64,000 bases of DNA from Mesorhizobium sp. 65-26 (GCA_001899205.1 MKVL01000032.1:312302-376301); one strand, 5' to 3'. Shown: positions 46,442 to 59,739, numbered from the stretch's first letter. Numbers and translations are program-made. Notes: generated from the sequence alone by a model not told the origin.

Positions 46442-47098
46442 ATGAAATTTTTTGTCGACACGGCTGATATCAAGGAAATTAAGGATCTGCACGATCTCGG
46501 GCTGGTCGATGGCGTGACCACCAACCCGTCCCTGATCCTGAAATCGGGCGGCAAGATTTCCGAGGTCACCAAGCAGATCTGCGACATCGTCGAAGGCCCG
46601 GTCTCGGCCGAGGTCGTGGCGACCGAGTACAAGGACATGATGGCCGAGGCCAAGATCCTGGCCAAGATCGCGCCGAACGTGACCATCAAGGTGCCGCTGA
46701 CGCTGGACGGCCTCAAGGCCTGCAAGACCATCCGCACCGAGATGAACCGCATGGTCAACGTCACCCTCTGCTTCTCGGCCAACCAGGCTCTGCTCGCCGC
46801 CAAGGCCGGCGCCTCCTTCATCTCGCCCTTCGTCGGCCGCGTCGACGACACCGGCGCGGACGGCATGGAGCTGATCCAGGAAATCCGCCAGATCTACGAC
46901 AATTACGATTTCCAGACGGAGATCCTGGTCGCCTCGGTGCGCACCGTGAACCACGTCAAGCAGGCGGCGCTGATCGGCGCCGACGTCGTGACCGCGCCGC
47001 CGGCGACGCTGAAGGCTCTGGTCAACCATCCGCTTACCGACAAGGGCCTCGCCGCGTTCCTCGCCGACTGGGCCAAGACCGGCCAGAAAATCGGCTGA
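46442..47098 (+). CDS. Transaldolase / fructose-6-phosphate aldolase family
   Basis: A 218-residue small transaldolase of the TalC/Fsa type: [20 protein letters not shown] at the start and Schiff-base Lys83 in [26 protein letters not shown] and [13 protein letters not shown] match the family. It moves dihydroxyacetone between sugar phosphates in the non-oxidative pentose phosphate pathway; family members often annotate as tal. CAGGAG lies upstream of the ATG. A strong bidirectional terminator follows. Confidence 0.94.
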   Translation: MKFFVDTADIKEIKDLHDLGLVDGVTTNPSLILKSGGKISEVTKQICDIVEGPVSAEVVATEYKDMMAEAKILAKIAPNVTIKVPLTLDGLKACKTIRTEMNRMVNVTLCFSANQALLAAKAGASFISPFVGRVDDTGADGMELIQEIRQIYDNYDFQTEILVASVRTVNHVKQAALIGADVVTAPPATLKALVNHPLTDKGLAAFLADWAKTGQKIG

Positions 47099-47121
47099 CG
47101 AAAGCGCCTTCGACGCAATGC

Positions 47122-47149
47122 AAAAAGGCCGGCTAAGACCGGCCTTTTT
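47122..47149. terminator. Bidirectional intrinsic terminator
   Basis: AAAAAGGCCGG-CTAAGA-CCGGCCTTTTT: an 11-base stem with A and T runs on both sides. It lies between the convergent transaldolase and lptE genes and should end both transcripts. Confidence 0.92.
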
Positions 47150-47182
47150 TCATGAGGGATGGGGCAGTGCGGCGAGACGACC

Positions 47183-47770
47183 TCAGCTCGCGCCCTTCTT
47201 CCCGTATTTGACCAGATCCTGCCCGACCGCGAGATTGAGCAGTTCCGCCAGCTCGCGCGCCGCGCGATTCTCGGCGTCGAGCTGCGCCCTGTAGGATGCG
47301 TATTCCTGGCGCGGCTTGTCGAAGGACGAGGTGATCGAACGCTTGCCGGACGAGATCGTGGCGCCGGTCTTGGCATCCGTCAGCACATAGGTCGACGTCA
47401 GCGTGACGGTGCCCGACGTCGGCTCGTTCTCGTCGGTGCTGACCTGGACGAGCGTTCCGGTGTCGACCAGCTCGCTGACGCCGAGATCGAGCGAATAGAC
47501 GGGCGTGGACGTCTGGTTGCCACCCCCGGTGAAGCCGAAGATCAGGTTGTTGCGGACCTGCTGGGCGTAGCGGGTCTTGACCGGCTTGATGGCGATCGAA
47601 GCCAGTTCGGCCCGCGCGCCAACCTGGGAACCCGCGACCAGCGGCGCATTGGAGTAGAGCGGCCGCACCGTGCAGGCCGAGACCAGCGCCAGCGAGGCGA
47701 TCAGGCCGCAGCCGACGGCAAGCCGCAGCCTGCGCGCCACATCAGTCTTTTCCCGATCAGGCAACGACAT
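47183..47770 (-). CDS. lptE: LPS-assembly lipoprotein LptE
   Basis: A 195-residue lipoprotein. The lipobox LVSAC puts the lipidated Cys at residue 33 after a hydrophobic signal. The mature part contains [11 protein letters not shown] and the alphaproteobacterial pattern [18 protein letters not shown]. LptE plugs LptD in the outer membrane for LPS insertion. The start overlaps the end of leuS by 14 bases, the usual leuS-lptE pairing. The holA gene, which commonly follows in Rhizobiales, is not next to it here. Confidence 0.88.
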   Translation of the reverse strand: MSLPDREKTDVARRLRLAVGCGLIASLALVSACTVRPLYSNAPLVAGSQVGARAELASIAIKPVKTRYAQQVRNNLIFGFTGGGNQTSTPVYSLDLGVSELVDTGTLVQVSTDENEPTSGTVTLTSTYVLTDAKTGATISSGKRSITSSFDKPRQEYASYRAQLDAENRAARELAELLNLAVGQDLVKYGKKGAS

Positions 47771-50381
47771 TGACGATCCTCTGGGGGACGATGATCACCT
47801 TGCGCGGAGCCTTGCCGTCAAGCGCCTTCTGCACGAAGTCGAGCGCCAGCACCGCCTTCTCGACAGCACCTTGATCCGCGTCGCGGGCAATTGTCAAATC
47901 CCCGCGCTTCTTGCCGTTGACCTGCACGGGCAGGATGATCTCGTTGTCGACCACCAGCGCGGGATCGTAGACCGGCCACGGGCGCTCCGCCACAAGCGTG
48001 GTCCCGCCGAGCGTTTCCCAGCATTCTTCCGCCAGGTGTGGCATGACCGGGGCGACAAGGTGCACGAGGATCTCGGCCGCCTCGCGGCAGGCGCCCTTCA
48101 GCGCCGCGTCAGCCTTGCCTTCCGCAACCTCGTTGAGCGGCGTGGTCAGCGCGTTGGCGAGCTCGTAGATGCGGGCGATGGCGCGGTTGAAGGCCAGCTT
48201 CTCGATGTCCTCGCCGACGGCCTTCAGTATCTTGTGGGCAACCCGCGACACCGCGCCGGCCTCGCCTTCGTGCGCGGCCCGGGGTTCGACGCCGGGAAGC
48301 GATTCGGCCGCCGTGCACACCAGGCGCCAGACGCGCTGCACGAAGCGATGCGCGCCGGCGGCGCCATCGTCCGTCCATTCGACGTCGCGCTCGGGCGGCG
48401 AATCCGACAGCATGAACCAGCGCGCCGTGTCGGCGCCGTAGCCGTCGGTGATCTCCTCCGGGCTCACGGTGTTCTTCTTCGACTTCGACATCTTCTCGAG
48501 CGGGCCGATCGTCACCGCGTCGCCGGTGGCGATCTCGACGGCGCGGCGGTTGCCGCCGGCATCCTCGATGCGGACTTCGCCCGGCGCCAGCCAGCGACCG
48601 TTGGAGGCGCTGCCGACCCGATAGGTCTCGTGCACCACCATGCCCTGCGTGAACAGGCCCTTGAACGGCTCGGCGAGGTCCAGATGCCCGGTCTCGCGCA
48701 TGGCGCGGGTGAAGAAGCGCGAGTAGAGCAGATGCAGGATCGCGTGCTCGATGCCGCCGATATACTGGTCGACCGCCAGCCATTCGTCAGCCGCCTTCGG
48801 CTCGGTCGGCTCATTAGCCCAGGGCGCGGTGAAGCGCGCGAAGTACCAGGACGAATCGACGAACGTATCCATCGTGTCTGTCTCGCGACGGGCGTCCTTG
48901 CCGCATTGCGGGCACTTCACGTGGCGCCAGGTCGGATGACGGTCGAGCGGATTGCCGGGACGGTCGAACTCGATGTCGTCGGGCAGCCTGACCGGCAGGT
49001 CGGCCTTCGGCACCGGCACCACGCCGCAATCCTCGCAATGGATCATCGGGATCGGGCAGCCCCAGTAGCGCTGGCGCGAAATGCCCCAGTCGCGCAGGCG
49101 GAAGTTCACCTTGCGCTCGCCCATCGGCCGGTTGCCGATCGTCTTCCGGGCCAGGAGCCCGGCCACCTCGTCGAACGCCTTCGCCGGCTGCATGCCGTCG
49201 AGGAAGCGCGAATTGATCATCACGCCGTCGCCGTCATAGGCCTCCTCGGTGATCTGGAAGGTCTTGGCGTCGGCGTCCGCGGGCATCACCACCGGGATCA
49301 CCGGCAGGCCGTATTTGTTGGCGAAGTCGAGGTCGCGCTGGTCGCCCGACGGGCAGCCGAAGATCGCGCCCGTGCCGTAGTCCATCAGCACGAAATTGGC
49401 GACGTAGACCGGCAGCGTCCAGCTGTCGTCGAAGGGATGGACGACGCGGATGCCGGTATCGAAGCCCTTCTTCTCGGCCGTTTCGAGCGCCGCCACCGAG
49501 GTTCCCATATGGCGGACTTCCTCGATGAACTTCGCCAGTTCGGGATTGCCCTCGGCCGCCTTCCTGGCCAGCGGATGATCGGCCGCGATCGCCATGAAGG
49601 AGGCGCCGAAGATGGTGTCGGGCCTGGTCGTGTAGACTTCCAGCTCGTGCTCGCCGCCCACCGGCTTGGCCAGCGGCCAGCGGATCAGCAGGCCTTCCGA
49701 CCGGCCGATCCAGTTGCGCTGCATCAGCTTGACCTTCTCCGGCCACTCGTCGAGCCCGTCGAGCGAATCCAGCAGGTCCTGCGCATAGTCGGTGATCTTG
49801 AAGAACCACTGCGTCAGCTCGCGCTGCTCGACCAGCGCGCCGGAGCGCCAGCCGCGCCCGTCGATGACCTGCTCGTTGGCGAGCACCGTCATGTCCTCCG
49901 GGTCCCAGTTGACCTTGGAGGACTTGCGCGTCACCAGCCCTTTCTCGACGAAGTCGAGGAACAGCATCTGCTGGCGATGGTAGTAGTCGACGTCGCAGGT
50001 GGCGAATTCGCGCGCCCAGTCGAGCGACAGGCCCATGACCTTGAGCTGCTCGCGCATGGTGGCGATGTTCTCGTAGGTCCATTCCTTGGGATGGACCTTG
50101 TTCTGCATGGCGGCGTTCTCGGCCGGCATGCCGAAGGCGTCCCAGCCCATCGGATGCAGCACGTTGAAGCCCTTGGCGCGCTTGTAGCGCGCCACCACGT
50201 CGCCCATCGTGTAGTTGCGGGTGTGGCCGATATGGATCTTGCCCGACGGATAGGGGAACATCTCGAGCACGTAGTATTTCGGCTTCGGGTCGTCGTTCCT
50301 GGCCTCGAACAGCTTCTTTTCGGCCCAGGCCTTCTGCCATTTGGGCTCTGACGTGCGCGGATTGTATCGTTCGGTTGCCAT
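47757..50381 (-). CDS. leuS: Leucyl-tRNA synthetase
   Basis: An 874-residue class I synthetase that charges tRNA-Leu. HIGH motif: [19 protein letters not shown] near residue 45. The CP1 editing domain has [25 protein letters not shown] motif: [16 protein letters not shown]. The ATG at 50381 ([16 protein letters not shown]) is the family start; the 14-residue extension upstream is rejected. Divergent from yggS. Confidence 0.98.
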   Translation of the reverse strand: MATERYNPRTSEPKWQKAWAEKKLFEARNDDPKPKYYVLEMFPYPSGKIHIGHTRNYTMGDVVARYKRAKGFNVLHPMGWDAFGMPAENAAMQNKVHPKEWTYENIATMREQLKVMGLSLDWAREFATCDVDYYHRQQMLFLDFVEKGLVTRKSSKVNWDPEDMTVLANEQVIDGRGWRSGALVEQRELTQWFFKITDYAQDLLDSLDGLDEWPEKVKLMQRNWIGRSEGLLIRWPLAKPVGGEHELEVYTTRPDTIFGASFMAIAADHPLARKAAEGNPELAKFIEEVRHMGTSVAALETAEKKGFDTGIRVVHPFDDSWTLPVYVANFVLMDYGTGAIFGCPSGDQRDLDFANKYGLPVIPVVMPADADAKTFQITEEAYDGDGVMINSRFLDGMQPAKAFDEVAGLLARKTIGNRPMGERKVNFRLRDWGISRQRYWGCPIPMIHCEDCGVVPVPKADLPVRLPDDIEFDRPGNPLDRHPTWRHVKCPQCGKDARRETDTMDTFVDSSWYFARFTAPWANEPTEPKAADEWLAVDQYIGGIEHAILHLLYSRFFTRAMRETGHLDLAEPFKGLFTQGMVVHETYRVGSASNGRWLAPGEVRIEDAGGNRRAVEIATGDAVTIGPLEKMSKSKKNTVSPEEITDGYGADTARWFMLSDSPPERDVEWTDDGAAGAHRFVQRVWRLVCTAAESLPGVEPRAAHEGEAGAVSRVAHKILKAVGEDIEKLAFNRAIARIYELANALTTPLNEVAEGKADAALKGACREAAEILVHLVAPVMPHLAEECWETLGGTTLVAERPWPVYDPALVVDNEIILPVQVNGKKRGDLTIARDADQGAVEKAVLALDFVQKALDGKAPRKVIIVPQRIVNVVA

Positions 50382-50527
50382 CGGGTGTTTTTCACTTAAA
50401 AGCAGGCGATGAATGCCGGACAATGTCCGGCCGCCAGGGAAATGTCGTCGCGGTGTTCACCATGGATTGCGGGACCCGTCAACTCCGACGATCCCGCGCG
50501 GATCCAAAACAGAGGCAGGATATGGGC

Positions 50528-51211
50528 ATGACGAGCGCCGTTGAACAGCTTCACGCGGTCCAGGCGAGGATCGCGGGCGCCGAGCGCGAGGCAGGGCGCG
50601 AGCCGGGCGCCGTCACGCTGGTCGCGGTGTCGAAGACCTTCGAGGCCGATGCCATCCGTCCCGTCCTGGAGGCGGGGCAGCGCGTCTTCGGCGAGAACCG
50701 CGTGCAGGAGGCGCAGGGCAAGTGGCCGGCCCTGCGCGACGCCTTCCCCGGTATCGAATTGCACCTGATCGGCCCGCTGCAATCCAACAAGGCCAGGGAG
50801 GCTGTCGCGCTGTTCGACGTGATCGAGACGGTCGACCGCGAGAAGATCGCCGCCGAACTCGCCAAGGAGATCGCCAGGCAGGGCCGGGCGCCGAAACTCT
50901 ATGTCCAGGTCAACACCGGCTCCGAGCCGCAGAAGGCCGGCATCGAGCCGCGCGAGGCGGTCGCCTTCGTCAAGCGCTGCCGCGACGTGCACGGCCTGGC
51001 CGTGGAGGGCCTGATGTGCATCCCGCCGGCCGACGAGAATCCCGGCCCGCATTTCGCATTGCTGGAGAAACTCGCAGGCGAAGCCGGTGTCGGCAAACTG
51101 TCTATGGGCATGTCCGGTGACTACGAGACGGCGGTCGCGTTCGGCGCGACGAGCGTCAGGGTCGGCTCGGCGATCTTCGGTGGCCGCGCCGGAACGTCGC
51201 CTTCGACATGA
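50528..51211 (+). CDS. YggS/PROSC family pyridoxal phosphate homeostasis protein
   Basis: A 227-residue PLP-binding protein with the alanine racemase N-terminal fold. PLP Lys is in VTLVAVSKTFEADAIRP, followed by FGENRVQEAQGKW, HLIGPLQSNKAREA and LSMGMSGDYETAVAFGATSVR quoted as LSMGMSGDYETAV. It buffers free PLP and affects amino acid metabolism. The ATG at 50528 is preferred over 50522 because AGGCAGGA is seven bases upstream. Confidence 0.92.
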   Translation: MTSAVEQLHAVQARIAGAEREAGREPGAVTLVAVSKTFEADAIRPVLEAGQRVFGENRVQEAQGKWPALRDAFPGIELHLIGPLQSNKAREAVALFDVIETVDREKIAAELAKEIARQGRAPKLYVQVNTGSEPQKAGIEPREAVAFVKRCRDVHGLAVEGLMCIPPADENPGPHFALLEKLAGEAGVGKLSMGMSGDYETAVAFGATSVRVGSAIFGGRAGTSPST

Positions 51212-51375
51212 CCGCATTCGCGATCCCGGCCCTGATCGAAAGCTGAGCGCTCCGGCCGGGACTTTCGTCACGACCTCGTTACCTGCCGGCTCGGCGATTT
51301 ATACCGGAGCCACTTGAAACGAAACGTACCGTTCTTATTTTGCCGCTGTCAGCATTTTCCTCCTGGAGCCGCACC

Positions 51376-52425
51376 ATGCGCTACAACCAACTCGGAAATA
51401 CGGGGATGTTCGTCTCCGAACTCTGCCTCGGCACCATGACCTTCGGCGACGCCGGCCAGAACGCCCAGTGGGGCCTCATCGCCAGCCTCGACCAGAAGGG
51501 CGTCAATGAGATTGTCGCCCGCTCGATCGCCGCCGGCGTCAACTTCTTCGATACCGCCGACGTCTACTCCTTCGGCGCCTCCGAGCGACTGCTCGGCCAG
51601 TCGTTCAGGGATCTCGGCGTCAAGCGGTCGGATGTCGTGATCGCCACCAAGGTCCATGGCGCCATGAGCGAGGGCCCCAACCAGCGCGGCTCCTCGCGCG
51701 GCCACATCATGGACTCGGTCGATGGCAGCCTGGAGAGGCTGCAGACCGATCATATCGATCTCTACCAGTTGCACGGCACCGACACGGTGACGCCGATCGA
51801 CGAGACGCTGCGGGCGCTCGACGACCTCGTCTCCAGCGGCAAGGTGCGCTATGTCGGCGTTTCCAACTGGCAGGCCTGGCGCATCGCCAAGGCGCTGGGC
51901 ATAGCCGACCGCAAGGGCTTTGCCCGCTTCGAGACGGTGCAGTCCTACTACTCGATCGCCGGCCGCGACCTGGAACGCGAGATCGTGCCGCTGCTCAACG
52001 AGGAAAAGCTCGGCCTGATGGTCTGGTCGCCGATGGCGGGCGGGCTGCTGTCCGGCAAATACGGCCCGGGCGCGCCGGGCAATGGCGAAGGCCGCCGAGC
52101 CTCTTTCAATTTCCCGCCCGTCAACGAGGATCGCGCCTGGGCGGCCGTCGCCGTCATGCGCGAGGTCGCGAAGAAGCATGACGTCAGCGTCGCCACCGTG
52201 GCGCTCGGCTATGTGCTGGCAAAGCCCTTCGTGATGAGCGTCATCATCGGCGCCAGCCGCATGGAGCAGCTCGAACAGAACCTCGCCGCGACCGCGCTGA
52301 AGCTCGATGCCGAGGATCTCGCCAAGCTGGACGAGGTGAGCGCGCTGCCCGCCGAATATCCCGGCTGGATGCTGGAGCGGCAGAGCGCTGGCCGCCGGCC
52401 GGCGCCATTCGTGCCGAAAGCGTAG
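51376..52425 (+). CDS. Aldo/keto reductase
   Basis: A 349-residue AKR: MRYNQLGNTGMFVSELCLGT at the start, catalytic Asp/Tyr in FFDTADVYSFGASE, Lys in IATKVHG and His in YQLHGTD. The NADPH site includes VIIGASRMEQLEQNLAAT. It reduces an unknown aldehyde or ketone. The start at 51376 is chosen as the conserved MRY opening. A strong terminator follows. Confidence 0.93.
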   Translation: MRYNQLGNTGMFVSELCLGTMTFGDAGQNAQWGLIASLDQKGVNEIVARSIAAGVNFFDTADVYSFGASERLLGQSFRDLGVKRSDVVIATKVHGAMSEGPNQRGSSRGHIMDSVDGSLERLQTDHIDLYQLHGTDTVTPIDETLRALDDLVSSGKVRYVGVSNWQAWRIAKALGIADRKGFARFETVQSYYSIAGRDLEREIVPLLNEEKLGLMVWSPMAGGLLSGKYGPGAPGNGEGRRASFNFPPVNEDRAWAAVAVMREVAKKHDVSVATVALGYVLAKPFVMSVIIGASRMEQLEQNLAATALKLDAEDLAKLDEVSALPAEYPGWMLERQSAGRRPAPFVPKA

Positions 52426-52445
52426 TCGGCACGGGCCGATCCCTC

Positions 52446-52482
52446 GCCGCGCGCCCTTTATGGCGCGCGGCCTTTTCGTTTT
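52446..52482 (+). terminator. Intrinsic terminator of the aldo/keto reductase gene
   Basis: GCCGCGCGCC-CTTTAT-GGCGCGCGGC is a perfect 10-bp stem followed by CTTTTCGTTTT on the plus strand. It reaches the stop codon of the convergent LysR gene. Confidence 0.88.
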
Positions 52483-53383
52483 AGAGCCGCACGGTCTCCG
52501 CGAGGAAATCGAGGAAGGCTCGCACCCGGGCCGGCAGATGCCTGCCCTGGCCGACATAGACCGCATGCGTCGGCTCCAGGTCGCCGGGATTCAAATCCTC
52601 CAGCAAGGGCACCAGCCGCCCGGCTTCGATATCTGGCTCCACGTGCCAGCGCGCCAGCCGCGCGAGCCCGGCCCCCGATAGTGCCGTCAGCCGCATCGCC
52701 TCGCCGTCGCTGACGGTCGGGGTTCCGGCGACCGGAGCCACGACCTCCACACCGGCGTCGACAAACGGCCAGCCGTCCATATGCCGCGCGAAACCGAAGG
52801 CGAGCAGATTATGGCCGGCAAGATCAACCGGCGTTCGGGGCGTTCCGCGCGCCGCGAGATAGGAGGGCGCCGCCACCACGACCATCCGGCTCTGGCCAAG
52901 CTTGCGCGCCACCAGCCGTGACTCCCTGAGTGGCCCCGCGCGGATGGCGACGTCGGCGCGCTCCTCCATCAGGTCGATGACGCTGTCGGTCAGGACCGCC
53001 TCAACCGAGATCTCCGGATAGCGCTCGATGAAGCGAGGCAGAAGCGGGATCAGCCGATGATGCCCGAACGGCACATAGCTGTTGACCCTCAACCTTCCGC
53101 GCGGCGCGGCGCCGGCCGCCGCCTCGCGCTCCGCGGCGTCGAGGTCTGCAAGGATGCGCGTGCCGCTATCGTGGAACGCCGCGCCCTCGGGCGTCAGCTG
53201 CAATCGCCGCGTCGAGCGGCTGACGAGCCGCGCGCCAAGCCGCGCCTCCAGCCGCGCGATGAGCTTGCTCACCGCCGACGGCGTCATGCGGAGCTGCCGC
53301 GCCGCGGCCGAGAAGCTGCCCGCCTCGACAACGCGGACGAACACCTCGATCTCGCCGGACCGGTTGATGTCGGGTCTCGCCAT
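52481..53383 (-). CDS. LysR family transcriptional regulator
   Basis: A 300-residue LysR regulator. N-terminal helix-turn-helix: FVRVVEAGSFSAAARQLRMT then SAVSKLIARLEARLG. The C-terminal co-inducer domain resembles AaeR/CrgA-type members (LRVNSYVPFGHHRLIPLLP). The ATG at 53383 starts the canonical HTH region. It is divergent from an MFS-AKR pair, which it probably controls, and convergent with the other AKR gene. Confidence 0.92.
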   Translation of the reverse strand: MARPDINRSGEIEVFVRVVEAGSFSAAARQLRMTPSAVSKLIARLEARLGARLVSRSTRRLQLTPEGAAFHDSGTRILADLDAAEREAAAGAAPRGRLRVNSYVPFGHHRLIPLLPRFIERYPEISVEAVLTDSVIDLMEERADVAIRAGPLRESRLVARKLGQSRMVVVAAPSYLAARGTPRTPVDLAGHNLLAFGFARHMDGWPFVDAGVEVVAPVAGTPTVSDGEAMRLTALSGAGLARLARWHVEPDIEAGRLVPLLEDLNPGDLEPTHAVYVGQGRHLPARVRAFLDFLAETVRL

Positions 53384-53461
53384 TCGTGAATCTATTTCAC
53401 AGAAAATATGCCTTGGGCAAGGCTGGTTCACAGGTCCGCCGATCACGATCTTCCGCCCAAT

Positions 53462-53508
53462 GCATGATCCCGAAAAGTGGGAACCGGTTTTCGGAGAAGA
53501 TCATGCTC
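53462..53508. repeat. Dispersed palindrome, GATCCCGAAAAGTGGGA copy
   Basis: GCATGATCCCGAAAAGTGGG followed by AACCGGTTTTCGG and GATCATGCTC: an imperfect palindrome closely matching the copy at 60831. It lies in the LysR/MFS promoter gap. This looks like a short dispersed rhizobial repeat rather than an operator, because the other copy precedes an unrelated gene. Confidence 0.7.
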
Positions 53509-53602
53509 CACAGAGGATCGGAGCAGGACGGCGCTTCAACGAGGCATCGTCCTGATCTGGGGGCGCGGGGAAGCGTCCTTCCCGTTCACCAGGACGACCA
53601 CC

Positions 53603-54790
53603 ATGCCCATCGCTCTCTATGCACTCGCCGCCGGTGCCTTCGGTATCGGTGTCACTGAATTCGTCATCATGGGCCTGCTGCTCGACGTCAGCGCCGATCT
53701 CGGCGTTTCGATCTCGGCCGCCGGCCTTCTCATCTCCGGCTACGCCCTTGGCGTGGTGGTCGGCGCGCCGCTGCTCGGCGCGCTCACCGGCCGCCTGCCG
53801 CGCAAGACCTTGCTGCTCGCGCTCATGGTCGTCTTCACGCTCGGCAATCTCGCCTGTGCCCTGGCGCCCGACTACTGGACGCTGATGGCGGCGCGCGTGC
53901 TGACCGCTTTCGCGCATGCCTCCTTCTTCGGCGTCGGCTCGGTCGTCGCCACCGGCCTCGTCGCGCCCAACAGGAAGGCCTCGGCCATCGCCCTGATGTT
54001 CACCGGCCTCACCGTCGCCAACATTCTCGGCGTGCCGTTCGGCACCTGGCTCGGCCAGGCCTATGGCTGGCGCTCGACCTTCCTGGCCGTGACGCTGGTC
54101 GGCATCCTTGCCTTCATCGTTATCGCGCTGCTGGTGCCGCGCGACGAGCCGGCGATCTCCACTGCGGAGGACAGCGCCGAAGGCACGCTTGCCGTGCTGG
54201 GCCGCCGCACGGTGCTGCTCGGCCTGCTGACCACCGTGTTGAGCTGGGTCGGCGTCTTCGCCGCCTTCACCTATCTCGCGCCCATCCTCACCCGCGTCAG
54301 CGGCTTTTCCGAAGCCGCCGTCTCGCCGATCCTGCTCGTCTTCGGCGCCGGGCTGATCGCCGGCAACCTGCTGGGCGGTCGCCTCGCCGACCGCCACCTG
54401 GTGCCGACAGTCGTCGGCACGCTGATTGCTCTCTCGGTCGTGCTGTTCGCCATGACTGCCGCCATCCACCAGCCGGTCGCGGCGGTGATCGCCGTCGGAC
54501 TGCTGGGTGCTGTCGCCTTCGCCACCGTCGCGCCGCTGCAGATGTGGGTGCTGGAGAAGGCGAGTGGCGCCGGCCAGGGCCTCGCCTCGTCCTTCAACAT
54601 CGCCGCCTTCAACCTCGGCAATGCTATCGGCGCCTGGCTCGGCGGCTTTGTCATCGACCACGGCCCCGGCCTCGGCGCCGTGACGCTCGTCGCCGGCCTG
54701 GTGCCGCTTGCGGCGCTTGCCGTGGCGCTTCTGGCGCTGCGCCTCGATCGCGCCGAGGCGGTGGGCGCGCCCGCCCCTGCCCGCTGCTGA
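53603..54790 (+). CDS. MFS efflux transporter (AraJ/YdhP type)
   Basis: A 395-residue MFS protein with 12 hydrophobic segments. The N-terminus MPIALYALAAGAFGIGVTEF is the opening of the drug/arabinose efflux (DHA1) group, with LLDVSADLGVSISAAGLLIS and the motif GALTGRLPRKTLLL. The ATG at 53603 follows AGGA by eight bases. It precedes an aldo/keto reductase by 40 bases and is divergent from LysR. Confidence 0.93.
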   Translation: MPIALYALAAGAFGIGVTEFVIMGLLLDVSADLGVSISAAGLLISGYALGVVVGAPLLGALTGRLPRKTLLLALMVVFTLGNLACALAPDYWTLMAARVLTAFAHASFFGVGSVVATGLVAPNRKASAIALMFTGLTVANILGVPFGTWLGQAYGWRSTFLAVTLVGILAFIVIALLVPRDEPAISTAEDSAEGTLAVLGRRTVLLGLLTTVLSWVGVFAAFTYLAPILTRVSGFSEAAVSPILLVFGAGLIAGNLLGGRLADRHLVPTVVGTLIALSVVLFAMTAAIHQPVAAVIAVGLLGAVAFATVAPLQMWVLEKASGAGQGLASSFNIAAFNLGNAIGAWLGGFVIDHGPGLGAVTLVAGLVPLAALAVALLALRLDRAEAVGAPAPARC

Positions 54791-54830
54791 TCCCGCCACT
54801 TCCATCCTCGACATCACAAGGAGTGAAATC

Positions 54831-55865
<1,035 letters not shown>

Positions 55866-55871
55866 CGCTTC

Positions 55872-55900
55872 GCCCCGGGCCGCGTCGCGCGGCTCGGGGC
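55872..55900. terminator. GC-rich hairpin between convergent genes
   Basis: GCCCCGGGCCGCG-TCG-CGCGGCTCGGGGC: a 13-base stem with one G-U pair between the AKR and DoxX stops. No T-run, so its strength as a terminator is uncertain. Confidence 0.45.
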
Positions 55901-55916
55901 CGAAACCTGGCGCGGC

Positions 55917-56309
55917 CTATCCCCAGATCGGCCAGAGCGCGGCTGAGCCGCTGCCGATCAGCGCGATCACGATCAGGCACACGATCCACAGCGCCGGATA
56001 CTCCCAGCCACCGCCCTGGTTGGTGAACCAGAAACCGTTCTTGCCGTGGACGAGCACGATCGTGCCGGCCATGAGCGGGATCAGCAGGATCGCCGCCAGC
56101 CGCGTGGCGACACCGAAGATCAGGCCAAGACCGCCGGCTGTCTCCGCCGCTATGGCGATGAGGCCGAAATAGCCGGGAACGCCGAGCGACTGAAAATAGT
56201 CGGTCGTGCCCTTTGGCGTGAAGACAGCGTATTTCAGATAGGCATGCGCAAGAAACAATCCACCGACGCTGACACGGAGCAGCAGCGCGGCATAGTCGAC
56301 ACTGGTCAT
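55917..56309 (-). CDS. DoxX family membrane protein
   Basis: A 130-residue protein with four hydrophobic segments and the DoxX pattern LLLRVSVGGLFLAHAYLKY, LGVPGYFGLIAIAAETAGGL and ATRLAAILLIPLMAGTI. DoxX proteins take part in thiol/redox or quinone-linked membrane processes. The ATG at 56309 is used; longer frames run into the Usg-like gene region. Function here is open. Confidence 0.86.
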   Translation of the reverse strand: MTSVDYAALLLRVSVGGLFLAHAYLKYAVFTPKGTTDYFQSLGVPGYFGLIAIAAETAGGLGLIFGVATRLAAILLIPLMAGTIVLVHGKNGFWFTNQGGGWEYPALWIVCLIVIALIGSGSAALWPIWG

Positions 56310-56437
56310 GACCGTTCTCCACATCGTGGACGCTGCGGTCGGCCCCTTGCCTCGCCGCGCCACCACGCAAAGGTTATTCAACCAAGGAACCGCTGTCGCC
56401 GGCCCGGAATGGAAACAGGCCGTCAACAAACCGGCAT

Positions 56438-56710
56438 TCAATGCAGCACGAACTCGCCGTCCACTTTCCGCCACTCGTTCGGCGCGATCAGCTTCTGGTG
56501 CGTGTAGGTGACCGAATGCAGCGGTCCGTCGAGTTTGGTCTTCCAGAATTCGATGAAGCGGATCAGCACCGGAAACTTCGGGGCGATGTCGTAGTCCTGC
56601 CAGATATAGGCCTGCAGGAGGTGCGGATGGTCGGGATAGTGATAAAGAATCTTGGCCGTGGTCAGTCCATAGCCCTTGAGCATCAGCTCCATTTCCGAAT
56701 GGTCGCGCAT
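56438..56710 (-). CDS. Usg-like family protein
   Basis: A 90-residue soluble protein: MELMLKGYGLTTAKILYHYP, DHPHLLQAYIWQDYDIAPKF and a late HQKLIAPNEWRKVDGEF. I recognise it as the rhizobial Usg family, sometimes labelled a phosphoribosylanthranilate isomerase subunit without good proof. It stands alone on the minus strand behind the acsA promoter gap. Confidence 0.82.
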   Translation of the reverse strand: MRDHSEMELMLKGYGLTTAKILYHYPDHPHLLQAYIWQDYDIAPKFPVLIRFIEFWKTKLDGPLHSVTYTHQKLIAPNEWRKVDGEFVLH

Positions 56711-57015
56711 GGCGATCCCCTCGCGTTGATTCTCCTGTCCTCCCAGGCATGGATTGTGCGCGCCGTTGCTTAATCGTCTATTGATTTTTTCTTATCGCGG
56801 ACGACATTTCCCGTTCCAAAACATGAAGTTAGCAGCGGCTCGGCATGAGTGCTGACAAGCTTTCTGGATGCCCCTGCGGCATCCCGCCACGCAAATCCAA
56901 CGTCTAATGTTGCCGTCCGCGTGGAACTGATAATAATGCCCCCGAATTCGCGGCTGTCTGGCCGCGTCGGCGCCGGCATTCAGACCGGCGGCGAGGTTTG
57001 GGAGGAATGCGAAGA
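56711..57015. other. Promoter gap between Usg-like gene and acsA
   Basis: 305 bases without a supported gene. It has an AT-richer patch near 56770-56800 (GATTTTTTCTTATCG) and a small hairpin GGATGCC-CCTGC-GGCATCC (56866-56884). GGAGG lies 11 bases before the acsA start. Promoters for both divergent genes must be here. Confidence 0.6.
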
Positions 57016-58971
<1,956 letters not shown>

Positions 58972-58977
58972 CGCAGG

Positions 58978-59730
58978 ATGACCGGCGCGGCGGCACTCGG
59001 CTCCGTCAGCCAGCTCTGGCGCTATCCGGCGAGTTCGCTCGCCGGCGAGCGCCGGGACGCCATTTCCGTCGACACGGCGACCGTCGATGGCGACCGGCTG
59101 TTCGGGCTGGTCGATGCCTCGGATGGCGAGATCGCCCGGCCGGATCGCGGACCGAAATGGCACAAGGTGCCGCTGATCCGCACCCGGCTCAGCGAGGATC
59201 GTCGGCTGGAGGTGGCCGTGCCGGGCGGCGACTGGATGCCGGCGCCCGACCCGCGAAGCGATCGCGCCATTTCCGAATTCCTCGGCTTCGGAGCCGCCAT
59301 CCGGCCCTATTTCCAGGAAAACGCGACGCCGGACTATGTTGGCCCGCTGACGACAGAGCGCTACAACAGGGCGCCGATCCACCTGTTGACCACGGCATCG
59401 CTGGCGCGGCTCAAGGCGCTGCATCCGGAAGGCACCCCGGACCCGCGGCGCTTCCGCCCCAACATCCTCGTCGACATGGACCCGGTCGAGGGCTCTTTCC
59501 CCGAGACCGAGTGGATCGGCCGCAAGCTGGCGATCGGCGACCTTCTGGTGACCGTATCCGAGCCATGCCGCCGCTGCGGCTTCACCATCATCGCCCAGGA
59601 CGGCTTCGACAACGATCCGGGCATCCTGCGCAATCTGGTGCGCCACAACGCCCACAACATCGGCGTCTATTGCACCGTCGACCGCCCGGCGCGCGTCGAG
59701 ATCGGCGCGCCGATGCGCTTCCTGTCCTAG
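58978..59730 (+). CDS. MOSC domain-containing protein
   Basis: A 250-residue protein with an N-terminal MOSC beta-barrel (VSQLWRYPASSLAGERRDAI) and a MOSC domain with the conserved cysteine pair in VSEPCRRCGFTII and the earlier RFRPNILVD. MOSC proteins relate to the C-terminus of molybdenum cofactor sulfurase and to molybdoenzyme reductases such as YcbX and mARC. It starts six bases behind acsA and is co-transcribed. A direct link to acetate is not obvious. Confidence 0.9.
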   Translation: MTGAAALGSVSQLWRYPASSLAGERRDAISVDTATVDGDRLFGLVDASDGEIARPDRGPKWHKVPLIRTRLSEDRRLEVAVPGGDWMPAPDPRSDRAISEFLGFGAAIRPYFQENATPDYVGPLTTERYNRAPIHLLTTASLARLKALHPEGTPDPRRFRPNILVDMDPVEGSFPETEWIGRKLAIGDLLVTVSEPCRRCGFTIIAQDGFDNDPGILRNLVRHNAHNIGVYCTVDRPARVEIGAPMRFLS

Positions 59731-59739
59731 AGTTTGATC

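Noticed and set aside
47183-47770. Reading the gene behind leuS as holA
   Set aside because: It has a lipobox and LptE pattern, and no clamp-loader features.
47670-50351. Plus-strand open frame of about 893 codons opposite leuS
   Set aside because: Antisense shadow of a highly conserved synthetase gene; the composition is typical of reverse-complement GC-rich codons.
52585-52600. tRNA-like T-loop word GATTCAAATCC
   Set aside because: It lies within the LysR coding sequence and no acceptor or anticodon stems surround it.
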